Position numbers and translations under genes: made by a program. The notes under the pieces were generated by a model. The model ran no database searches, was not told the DNA's origin, and worked only from the letters and a program-made list of their open reading frames with translations. A stretch of DNA of 64,000 bases, taken from assembly GCF_001424665.1 (NCBI RefSeq), contig NZ_LMQS01000003.1:357189-421188 (forward strand), written 5' to 3'. This stretch comes from Methylophilus sp. Leaf416 (GTDB lineage: Bacteria > Pseudomonadota > Gammaproteobacteria > Burkholderiales > Methylophilaceae). Position 1 is the stretch's first letter; each line of letters opens with the position of its first letter. This document shows, piece by piece, positions 33,501 through 43,900 of this stretch.

Positions 33501-33507
33501 CGGACTA
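33501..33507 (-). promoter_or_regulatory. CGGACTA element upstream of the nuclease
   Basis: CGGACTA, preceded by ACTAGGTAGGT, about 100 bases before the nuclease start at 33399. It matches the octamer found before the other three surface/secretome units, with the last base changed (T for G). Confidence 0.45.
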
Positions 33508-33563
33508 TGGAACAGGCCTGAAAGGCAATGGGATTAATACAGTTTTAGGTCAGCGACCAGACT

Positions 33564-33590
33564 TGCAGACTAGTTAGTCTGACGTCTGCA
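33564..33590. promoter_or_regulatory. Nested palindrome CAGACTA-GT-TAGTCTG
   Basis: CAGACTA (33566-33572) and TAGTCTG (33575-33581) form a 16-bp palindrome; an outer pair TGCAGAC (33564-33570) and GTCTGCA (33584-33590) overlaps it. It is a degenerate relative of the CGGACTAGTCCG palindrome, and lies about 170 bases before the nuclease. Confidence 0.5.
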
Positions 33591-33772
33591 GTTTTTATTA
33601 GCAGCCATTAATCTTGGCTCCCTGCATTTCGTCACTGGAACTGTAGTGGATGAAATTAACTTGTAGAGCTTTTCCTACATAAATTTGGCGCTATACCTGA
33701 TAGGAACATAGTTGCTAACTGGCTAAGGTATGTTTTCAGCATATTTACTCTCAGCCAATGAAAGGAAAAGTT

Positions 33773-34846
33773 ATGGCGACAACATCCAACAATGACACTT
33801 TACTGAATAAAGTAGCGGGTATCCTCCCTGCGATTGAGGGATCAGGCCCGGTTGAAGCAATCAAAAAAGCCTTGGGCGGTGAGCCTCCTGCTGCTGATCC
33901 TGACATGCAAAAAGTGCTGGACGCACTCGCTACACTTGGGGGTAAGCCGATTGAGACTTTATCGCCCCAGGAAGCACGCCAGCAACCCACACCCACCGAT
34001 GCGGTGAAAAAACTGCTGACTGAAAGTGGTCATCAGTCACCAACCCAGTTATATACTAAATCTACAATCAGTATTCCAGGCGGTCCACTGGGTAGTGTGC
34101 CTGCACAAGTGTATACCCCGCATGGCGAAGGTCCTTTCCCGGTAATTCTGTACTTCCATGGTGGTGGTTTTGTAATTGCTGATACCAAAACCTATGAAGC
34201 GTCAATCATTGCGCTTGCCCAAGGCGTGCAGGCAGTAGTGGTGTCACTGGATTACCACCAGGCACCTGAGCATCAATTCCCAACTCAGCCGAACGAAGCG
34301 TTTGCCGCTTACCAGTGGCTGTTGGCACATGCGGAAGAAATCAATGGTGACCGCAAGCGTATCGCCGTTGCCGGTGAGAGTGCAGGTGGCAACCTGGCCG
34401 CAGTCGTATCATTGATGGCACGTGATAAGGATGTGACACAGCCGTTGCACCAGTTACTGATCTATCCGGTGGTGAATAACAATGTGTTTAACTCTTCATA
34501 CATTGACAACGCAAACGCTAAACCGCTGAACGCGGCAATGATGAACTGGTTCTTCAAACATTACAGTGAACCCATTGATGCTTACAGTTCCTATGCATTG
34601 CCGGACAAAGCAAGTTCACTGAAAGACCTGCCGCCAGCGACAGTGATTACCGCAGAAATTGATCCGCTGTATGAAGAAGGCAAAGAATTTGCCGAACGCC
34701 TGGAAAGTGATGGTATCCCAGTGACTTACCGTCACTATACCGGTGTTACCCATGAGTTTTTTGGTATGGCGGATGTGGTTGCCAAAGCCAGGGAAGCGCA
34801 GGTGTTTGCGATAGGTGAACTGCGCAAGGCATTTGCTACTTTATAA
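33773..34846 (+). CDS. Alpha/beta hydrolase of the HSL (lipase/esterase) family
   Basis: 357 residues from the ATG at 33773 (AAAGGAAAAGTT upstream); the ATG at 33758 is an alternative. The oxyanion motif HGGGF is at about 129-133, the nucleophile S203 is in GESAGG, D297 is in EIDPLYEEG and H327 in VTHEFFGMADV, which completes the triad. The N-terminal 90 residues are an unusual low-complexity extension with no signal peptide. It is predicted to hydrolyse short-chain esters in the cytoplasm. It is divergent from the nuclease cluster and ends before a bidirectional terminator. Confidence 0.88.
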   Translation: MATTSNNDTLLNKVAGILPAIEGSGPVEAIKKALGGEPPAADPDMQKVLDALATLGGKPIETLSPQEARQQPTPTDAVKKLLTESGHQSPTQLYTKSTISIPGGPLGSVPAQVYTPHGEGPFPVILYFHGGGFVIADTKTYEASIIALAQGVQAVVVSLDYHQAPEHQFPTQPNEAFAAYQWLLAHAEEINGDRKRIAVAGESAGGNLAAVVSLMARDKDVTQPLHQLLIYPVVNNNVFNSSYIDNANAKPLNAAMMNWFFKHYSEPIDAYSSYALPDKASSLKDLPPATVITAEIDPLYEEGKEFAERLESDGIPVTYRHYTGVTHEFFGMADVVAKAREAQVFAIGELRKAFATL

Positions 34847-34879
34847 ATACCCACTATCTACTTAGGTTCACTAAAGTAA

Positions 34880-34916
34880 ACAAAAACGCCCTCACTTAAA
34901 CTGAGGGCGTTTTTGT
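34880..34916. terminator. Bidirectional intrinsic terminator
   Basis: A 15-bp perfect stem ACAAAAACGCCCTCA/TGAGGGCGTTTTTGT with a 7-base loop and T-runs in both directions. It serves the plus-strand hydrolase (ending 34846) and the minus-strand adhesin (ending 34940). Confidence 0.95.
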
Positions 34917-34939
34917 TATGGACTGAAGTACTAAATGAC

Positions 34940-37900
34940 TTAGCGCCCGATCCCGATAACGTCCACAGAAATAATAGATGGCAATACCGGCTTGGACAAA
35001 GTGCTGGTGGCGGCCGAATTAGCTACGTTCTGAGCGACCGCTTGTGCGGCAGCATTGACTGAATCGGGTGATAATCCGGTGCTTACCCCGGCTAGGCTGT
35101 TAGCAGCGGCAACCGGCACACCAGAAGAAGTACCTTGCACCTGAATGTTAGCGGTGTTCAACACGACGGGGGCGACAATAAACAAGTCACCTGCTTCAAT
35201 ACCTGCCTCACCCGCATCCACTACCGGAGCAATCAGGATGACGTTACCTGCCTTCCCATCATTAGGACCAGTATCCCTGCCACTCGGCCCATCCGGGTCA
35301 TAGTTCTGGGCGCGAATACCGCTACCGGAAGCCACGCCGCGCACTTCTACCCGCGTATTGCCGTAGACATCGGTTTGCACGATGCGCTCCGGTATCGAGG
35401 TAGCCGCCTTGGAACCACGCCCGGCATCAATAGTGCCGTTAGTGGACCAGATAGTGATATCACTGCCAAACTGGGTAATGACCTTGGACTGGTTGACCGA
35501 GAAATCGCCATCTGCGATGGCGCGGATCTCACCGCCTTTTTCGGTAATCACGCCTATGTCTCCACCTTTCCCAGGCACACCGACGTTGATCAGGCCGCTT
35601 GGGGTAATCAGGTCTATGCTACCGCCGCTGTTGGTGGATATCTTGGAGTTAAACATCAGGATATCGCCAGCATATTTGGTAGGGTACAAGGTATCCAGCG
35701 CATCATAGGCACGTTGGTGATTACCCGCCTTGGCAAAGCCTTCAGCGGAATTCACCAACTCACTGGTGAGGTGACGGTTGACGAACACGGTTTTAATAGC
35801 ATCCGGCTGCGCAAGGAATTGCGTGTAAGCACCGGCGGCTGTCAGGTTCACATTACCCGTCAGTTTTTGCATGAATGCCAGCAGGTAGGCGGCGGTAGCC
35901 TGCCTGTAGCTGCTCAAGCCACTGCCATTGCCCGCCAACAAAGCCGGACCAGCGCCTGTGGGTGAGATATACAAATCTATATAATCCTGCACATTACCCC
36001 CTGGCCCTACCCCGGCCAGCAGGCTGATGGAGGCCCCGCCCTCAGGCAACGAGGTATTGGCCCGTAAGGCCGGCGTATATTCGAAAACCGCATTGCTGGT
36101 ACCGGTGTTGCCGGTGGCCTGGATATTGGTAATATCATTGTAAACCAGGTCTATATTCCTGCCGGCCTGAACCAGCAACTCACCGGGACCGGCAATCACG
36201 ATGTTCTTAGTATTCACATCCCGACCGGCAGCCACCACGCTGATATCGCTGCTACGGCTATTCTGCAGGGCGATATTCACCTGGGTCACATCCTGCCCGG
36301 CAACGATCCGGCTCTTCTCAGGGATATAGATCAATCCGGGCACTATAGTCTGCTCGGTTGGACTGAGATTACCTTCGATGTTGCCACTGCGGGAAACAAT
36401 ATAGGATGACTGCGTATCATTGGCATGCACCAGGCTGGTGGCATGGTTGTTAAAATATTGATACTCCCGACTAGTCAAATTGCTCTGTGCGTCGTTAAAG
36501 AAACTGGCGCGCACCGGGTTATGAATGCTGGGGATATCGCTCCAGTTGGCATCAGACATCATCAGTACGCCAATTTTCACATCTTTTTCTGACAGCAATG
36601 AGACATTACCCTGGCTATACGGTACCAGGTAAGCTGTGCCCAGGCTGATGCCCTCATTCACTGAAGTGAGGTCCAGAGTACCCGGGTTTACGTTTTGGCC
36701 ACCGATTGCCGAATGCAAGCCTGAGTCTTTATACAACTGGTCTGTGTCGTAGGCATAGCGCACATTACCAGTCACAGACTCGACATGCACAGCAGCAGAT
36801 TGAGCGTAACTGTTGAAATAGCTGGAATTGCTGGTATTTGAATTAGTGCTCGACTGGGGCAGCAGAGTAGGATTAATAGTGGCTTCGATACGGACATCCT
36901 TGGCGGCGCTGACATCCCAGCGACCTTCCATCATCGCCAGTATGGTGCCATATTGTTTATCTGCCTGCAGATCTATACTGCCATCGACTTTAATGCTACC
37001 TGCGCCTTTGCCTATGAAATAGGTGCCGCCCATCAGATTGCCGCCAGCAGTGATCGCCAGGTCTCCGCCGCCGTTGACTATGTTGTTAGCGGTAGCACCA
37101 GCACCGAAGTTGTCATAGCGGGCGGTAGTAGGTACCGAGGCCGAGAAATTGGCAATATTGTTACCGGCGTTAATAGTGACATTACCACCGCCCAGCGCCG
37201 CCAAGCTTTGCTGGAACAGGTCAGGCCTGACCCACCACGAAGTATCCCGGATTGAAGCGACGGTCGTACCATTGAAGCCCTGGCGGAACAGCCACTGGTT
37301 GATCACCTGGCGGTCGGCACTGATATCGGTTTCTGCACCCCAGATACTGCCTCCTACATCCAGCCGGATATCGCCACCGTTATCAAGGTAGAGTGGCTTC
37401 TGTGTTACAGCTGGTAAGGTAAAACCTGTTAGTGTGGCAGCCTGTACCCCAGCGGTGTAGATCACGGAACTGACGCCTGTCATGGTAAGGTCACCACCGG
37501 TAGCAATCTCGATATCGCCGGTACCGGTCCTGATCAGCTTGCCGTCAGCCAGCACCAGTTTGCCGGTCACGCTGTTACCGGTGCTGTCCACAGCTGAAGG
37601 CACTGTGTTCATCATATTGGCCGCTGCCAGATCAGCACCCGCTACAAGACGGTAGCTCCAGGAATTACCTTCACCTATGGTTGCGCTGCTGTCGCTCCCT
37701 GCAAAACCGTCGCTGAGCGAACCATTCATATACAAGTTATTGGCTGCTCGCAGAGTGAGTACGCCCGGCTCATTGCCAGCACGCGACGTCGTGTACAGAT
37801 CCCAGTCGGCATCGATGGTGAGGTCTCCGCTGGAACGCACTTCCTGGCCTGCACGCAGGTGGAAAGTGCTATCGCCGCCCTTGCCTAGGGCTGCCAGGAT

Positions 37901-40900
37901 ACTGGCCTGGTTAGCCATGAAATCAGTCACATCTGTGGCTAGCATGGCGTGATCCAGAATATTGCTTCCGGCTGCGCCACCACTGCTGCTGATAGTGTCT
38001 ACATTATTGTAGACACGGAAAGCTTCCAGCACTACCGATTGTGCACCATTGATACTGGTAGCCAGCTGGTTGACCGCGACGCCGTTACCCGACCCGGCAC
38101 CGGTGCGTGGTGCGCGCAACTGTACGCTACCGCCGGTACCGCCGCTGCCAGCGGCCACTTGTATGCTGGAACCCTGTTCCAAGTTAAGCGCACCGTTGCT
38201 GGTCGCCAGCAGTACTTTGCCGCCTTCGGCGCCAGCCGTGGAGGAATTGGCCGTGAGTTGCGCGCTACCTTGCAGGGTCAGGTCATCATGTGCATACAGG
38301 CTGATGCTACCCTGCTTGTAGCTGTTGGCATTGATAGTGCCGGATACTGTGATTGCGCCTTGGTCTGCGCTCACCGCGACCTGCTGGGCGGTCAGCGCCT
38401 GACTGCCGGTGCCATCGATAGCGATATCACCTGTGCGGGCACGGTAACTGCGACTTAGGCTGAAACCCTGCGCCTGCTGGTCAACCGCAGCGATGGAAGG
38501 CAGGCTGTGCACATCAACAGCTAATGCGCCGCCGTGGCCGCTACCATGGGCGCGGCCATCCAGCTGACCTTGCAACAGCAGGTTGCCGTTGGCAGCAGAC
38601 ACGTTGACCTTACCGGCGTCGGCATCACCACGGGCGCTGACATCCACCACCGCCCCGTTATCCACGCTGATATTGCCGCCACTGCTGTTCAACTGCACTT
38701 TACCGGCATCGACATAAAGGGTTTTATCAGCAAAGGTCTTGCTGGCGGAAGCGGCGGAAACAACCGCCTGGCTACCCAGCTGCAGCTGGCTGGTGCCTTG
38801 CAGGTTAACCTGGCCACCCAGGGTCTCTATGCGGCTGTTTACCTGCAGGTTATTCGCCTGCAGGGTCAATGCACCGCCGATATTGCTATTGGCGGCAAGA
38901 CCGCTGGTGTTGCCCTGGCTGGTGGTCAGCGTACCGCTGCTGCCCACGGTGTAATTGGCGCTGCTTTCGGCGCTGATCCTGCCGACATTGAGGGTAGTCT
39001 GGTTGACTTGCAGATCCAGCGCGCCACGCTCGGCCACAGTCAGCGTCTTGGTGTCAATGCGCACGGCGTTATAACCGCCTAGGGTGTTGCGGTCACCGCT
39101 GGCAACGGTGTTGTTATTCAACACCGCACTACGATCACCCTGCAGGGAAACCGTTTCTGCATTGATCTGCAGGGTACGGCCTGACGGGTCGGCTGGCGCC
39201 GTGTAACTGGCATCCACTGTATTTTTCAGGGTAAAGCTCTTGGTGTTGAAAGTGACGTTCTGGTTAGCCGGGGCACTGACTTCGCCATCAGCTAGGTGAC
39301 CGGCAATACCGGCAGCGTTCACGGTCAGGTTCAGCTTGTCATTGCCGAAATCGACACTGCCATAGGTATCCACTGTGCTGTAGCTGTTCAGGGTCAGGTT
39401 GGACACATTATCCAGTTGCGCCAGGGTCTGGTCGTCGACATGCAGGCCGGATACAGAAGAAGGTGCACTACCGATCAGGATACGATTGGAACCCAGGGTG
39501 ACGTGCGCACCACTGGCCAGGGTGATATCGCCAGCAAAACTGACGGTGCGGCTGGCATCCATCACCAGCGCATTGCCTGCGCCTAGCTGGGCATTGGCGG
39601 CGATATTCAGCGTGCCGGTCACAGAGTTAAGCGTTGGATCTCTGCGGGTATATGACAAGGTGCTACCTGATGAAAGGCCGAGGAAAGCGCCATCGCCACT
39701 GGTGTTGATATTCACTGTTTTGGCATTGGCATTAGCGGCACCGGTATTGATCACTGCACCGGTAGCCACGCTAATGTTGTCGGTTGCGCTAGCCAGAAAC
39801 TCTACTACGTTCAAGGCATGGTCAGCATCATTCTCCACGCTGACGCTACTGGCAACGGTAGTGATGTTGGTGCCGTTACTACCCTGGCTACGCGTGCCGC
39901 CAAGCAGGATACTCTCGGCATTGAGTGCATTCAGCTGGCTGGCCTTCAATTGCAGGCTGGTGTTGTCGGCACTGTCCACGTCGCTGACAACACGGATATT
40001 GTCTGAACTGATGTCGACCATCAGGCCGTCAGCACCGGTGATCCTGTTGGCCACTACGGTTGCCGCGAGCGTGAGCTGTTGCGCCTCCAGGCTGAGTGTG
40101 CCTGCATCCTGTGTCGTTTTCACATTTACCCCATTAGTGTTCAAGGGGTCAGAGAAAAAGGTGCTGGCATTGGTGAGCATATACTGCGAAGGCGCCTGAG
40201 AAACCGTGCCGTCTGCCGGGCGGAACACATTGCCATTGATTACGCGGAAAGTGGACCAGTTGGCATCTTTAGCACCGGTATTCAGGTCAGCCATGTAACC
40301 GGTAGTAAGCATGCTGCCGTCCTGCAGGGCGGTAGTCTGCCCGCGTAGCAGGCTGGCATCGCTGCGCTGGACGACAAACGCGCCCGGGACCAGTGCATAA
40401 CGCGCAGGCAACAGGGTGTAGTTGCCGCTAGGGATACCGGCGACGCCAGTGATATAGATGGTCTGGCCGAACTCTACCACCCCTTTGGATTCGTTGGTGA
40501 AGTTACGGTCCATGCCCGCGTATTCACCAACCATGCCGGGTATCAGCGCATAGGTATTCGGGTCAGCCAGTATATCTCTGGTACCACCGACGCCGCCTTC
40601 GATCCACTCATAGGCAAAAAGGTCACCGCCACCCGAGGCGTCTATGACGGCGCCCTCATTGGTCTGGGTGTTTGGTGCCTTCATCAAGACTACTTTTTCT
40701 ACAAGGTTGCGGGTCGCCCCGCCATCCGGGTTGAATACCTCACCCGCAGATCTGGTGACCCCGAACGGGATGATCATGCCGTTGCCGGAAACCGATGTCA
40801 GACTACCTGCACCCAAGGTGAGACTCTGGTTGCCTATCAGGTTTATCTGGCCGAACGGCGCTTTTAACACACCATCCTGCTGGATATGATCGGCCTGCAA

Positions 40901-43900
40901 GGTGAGGATACCGCCACCGGATAATACATTGACTGGTGCCAGGCCGCTGGAGCGGACATTAATACGGCTATTGGCACCTTGAGCATTGAATGTGAGCTTG
41001 GCGCCGGTATCCGGGTACACCTGCCTGGCCACCAGATTAAGCTCGCCCTGAGTAGTCAAGCCTGAATCGGACGCCGTCTTGCCCAGTTCGGCAAAGGAGG
41101 TCGCGCCCTGGCCGTGGATATCACGCATGGCATTTAGGTTGGTACGGTTGACACCACTGGTGGCAACCAGGCCATCAATATAGATCTGGTTTGCGTTGAG
41201 GCTGAGTTCACCACTACCGGTGAGTATTGAAGGATCCAAGGCTTGCTTGCGGCTATACAGTTGCAAATGGCCAGCATTAATCTGGGCATGCCCATTGCCA
41301 AGCACTTGCAGCACAGCGCTATCGAGACGCAGATTGCCGGCGATGGCCAGGTCAAGATCAGCGGCTAGCGACAGGCGGCTGTTGCTATTATCAGCATTCC
41401 TGATAAAGCTGCCCAGGCGTACATTGTCAAAGCCGCCGGATTCTATCTGTTGCGCAGAGATCTGTGCGCGTTGCAACTGACCACTGGCAGGCGTGATCGG
41501 GCCGCTAGTATCTTTCAACGCAGTGCCGGCCTGGATACCCGAAGCCAGCAGTTGCAGTTGATTGGTCACATGGAAGCGGCCACTTTCATTGAGATAAGGA
41601 TCAGCCGAAGTAAAATCTACGCCTTCAAACAACATGGACAGGCTGCCGCCACGGCCAGTGCCCTGCGCGTGCCCGGACAAGGTGCCATCTACCAGCAGGC
41701 TGCCATAGCCATACAGATTGATAAAGCCGGCATCGCCATACAAGGTTTCGGTCAGATAGCTGCGGTTGGTCAGGGTAGTCGTCGTTACTTGAGTAGCAGA
41801 AACATCCAACACTGCCCCCTGCTTGATCACTAGCGCACCTTTGGCACCATTCTCTGTACTATTGACAGTGATGGTGCCGGCATTGACCAGCTTGTTCAGC
41901 GGCAGGCCGGCGCGGGAACCAGGCAGCGCAAAACTGGTACCTGAGGCATCCAGTCTGGCCTTATCCCCTATGAATACCATTTGGCTAGTGTCTTCAGGCA
42001 GAGTGGCATCCACATCATTGATCTTCAGGGTAATGTTGCCACCTTGGGCAGTCACATCGCCCAGCACATTGAGTTGTTTTTCCGCAGCCAGTTGTACGCT
42101 GCCGCCGGCATCGGTCTTGATATGGGCGTTTTCATGTACTGTCAGCACACCAAGCGCGCTATTGGCAATAAAAGTGGCAAAATCGAATGACACTGCTTGC
42201 CGCAGATAATCCGGCTGCGTGATCAGACGGGTCAGCCCAAATATATTATCTGTGCTGGAGAGCACGTCATACCCAGACCTCATCTGCAGGGTTTGCGCTA
42301 CACCGTACACCAGGCTGCTGCCGGCATTGTCTGCACCCACATGGATATTAAAGCCACCCAGATGATATTTGGAAAAGCCGCCCTGACTGAAAAAACTGTT
42401 TGCCAGCGTGAAATTTGAACCATCGGCGATGACACTGGGAGCGCCTATGTGGAGGTTGTACTGTCTGCCCGGAGCAAACTGAATATTAAGCTCGCCGCCT
42501 TTATCGAAACCGTAGGCACTCAGGCTGAGGTCGCCAGGTAACTGGCTTTCGGTACTAAAACCGATATCTCCAGCCTGACCAGTATGCAAAGCGCCTTTGC
42601 TATCCACATACGCACCGGCAGAAGCATCCAGCTTGACCCCTTTGCCAAACACCGCGAGGCCGATCTTGATATCCCCTGCATCTTCTACGGTCTGCTTGGT
42701 CATTGCACCTTGCAATCCGGTGCGGTTATTGACGAAATTACCTGCGGTGGAAATGTTGACATTATCTGCAATATTGGTCACTTGGGCATTGAGTGCCACA
42801 TTAGAACCACGCGCAATGATATCTTTATTGATATTGACCGTGCCGCCTAAGATACCCATGGCGATCTCGCCTTTGGGGTCCAGGTTGAGTGCAGTATTGA
42901 CATTGAGCACAAGCACATCTGTGAAGTTGATGTGGTTAAAACCCTGGCGCAGAAAACCTGTGCCTATACGTGAGATAAAATTATCATCATCGGCCAACAC
43001 ATCACCGAACTCAAAGTCAGGTGCCAGGTTTTGTACTGAAGCGACCAGGTCGAGGTTGCGCGCACTGGCCTGCAAGGTAGCGCCCTGAGGAATCCTGCCA
43101 TCCAGCAACTGCTGCGCACCAATTTTGGTATTCCCTAACAGTGAGCCATCAAGCACCAGTTTCTGTACAAAATCTGAGCCGGCATTGGGAGTGATAGAGA
43201 TAGTGCCAGCATTGGCCGCATCCATAAAGCCGGCTACGTTATAACTCAGGTTGCCCAGGGTCAGCGTGGTTGTCGTGCCCCATTTCCTGTCGGTGACAGT
43301 CAACGTATCACCGATGCCGTTATACTGTACGCCGGGCAGCGCCTGTGAAATAGGCACCAGTCTGCCGTTGTAAAGCACCTGCGATTCTTTCAGGGCACCG
43401 CCGGTGTAAGTGGTGGAACCACCGGAAACGTTGATCACCGAGCCTTTTTCAGCCACGACTTCTTTGGCTGACAAGTTCACTTTACCGGCATTGGTCATTT
43501 TTTCTGTCACCGTTGCCATACGCGTGGCGCTGATATACGGCTGCAGGTTGAACAGGCTGGTGCCTTTACGCGCATCAAGATAAACCGTCTTGCCAAACAG
43601 GTTAGAGCCGCGCAAGATCGGATTGTCTCTCAAGGCATCCGAGTTCAGCTGCACCGTCACCTGGTTGCGCGACATAGGCGCAATGGCATCCACACCTGAT
43701 ACATCTATGGTGGCGTTCTGGCCCAGGTGTATGCGTCGTGTGACCGGGCTGTTGAGCACGGCTGCGGCGTCAAACTGGCTGTTCAAGTTGACATTGCCGC
43801 CTTTGGCACTGACCAGGCCATCGATATTGATCAGGCTGCCTTGTATCGTGATATCCGAAGGCGTGAAAGCCAGCGAAGCCAATACCTCTTCTGTATCTGT

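Larger units (their letters stand above)
33400..33772. promoter_or_regulatory. Divergent intergenic region with regulatory palindromes
   Basis: 373 bases without a gene, between the divergent nuclease gene and hydrolase gene. They hold CGGACTA (33501-33507) and a nested palindrome at 33564-33590. The remainder is AT-rich; I could not assign -35/-10 boxes firmly on either strand. Confidence 0.55.

Noticed and set aside
33564..33600. Plus-strand intrinsic terminator reading of TGCAGAC...GTCTGCAGTTTTT
   Set aside because: No plus-strand gene ends upstream, and the palindrome belongs to a promoter region; an operator is more likely.
37949..40199. Several plus-strand frames opposite the adhesin (for example 37949-38458 and 39399-40199)
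   Set aside because: Long shadow frames are expected opposite a repetitive 10-kb gene; no ribosome sites or domains support them.
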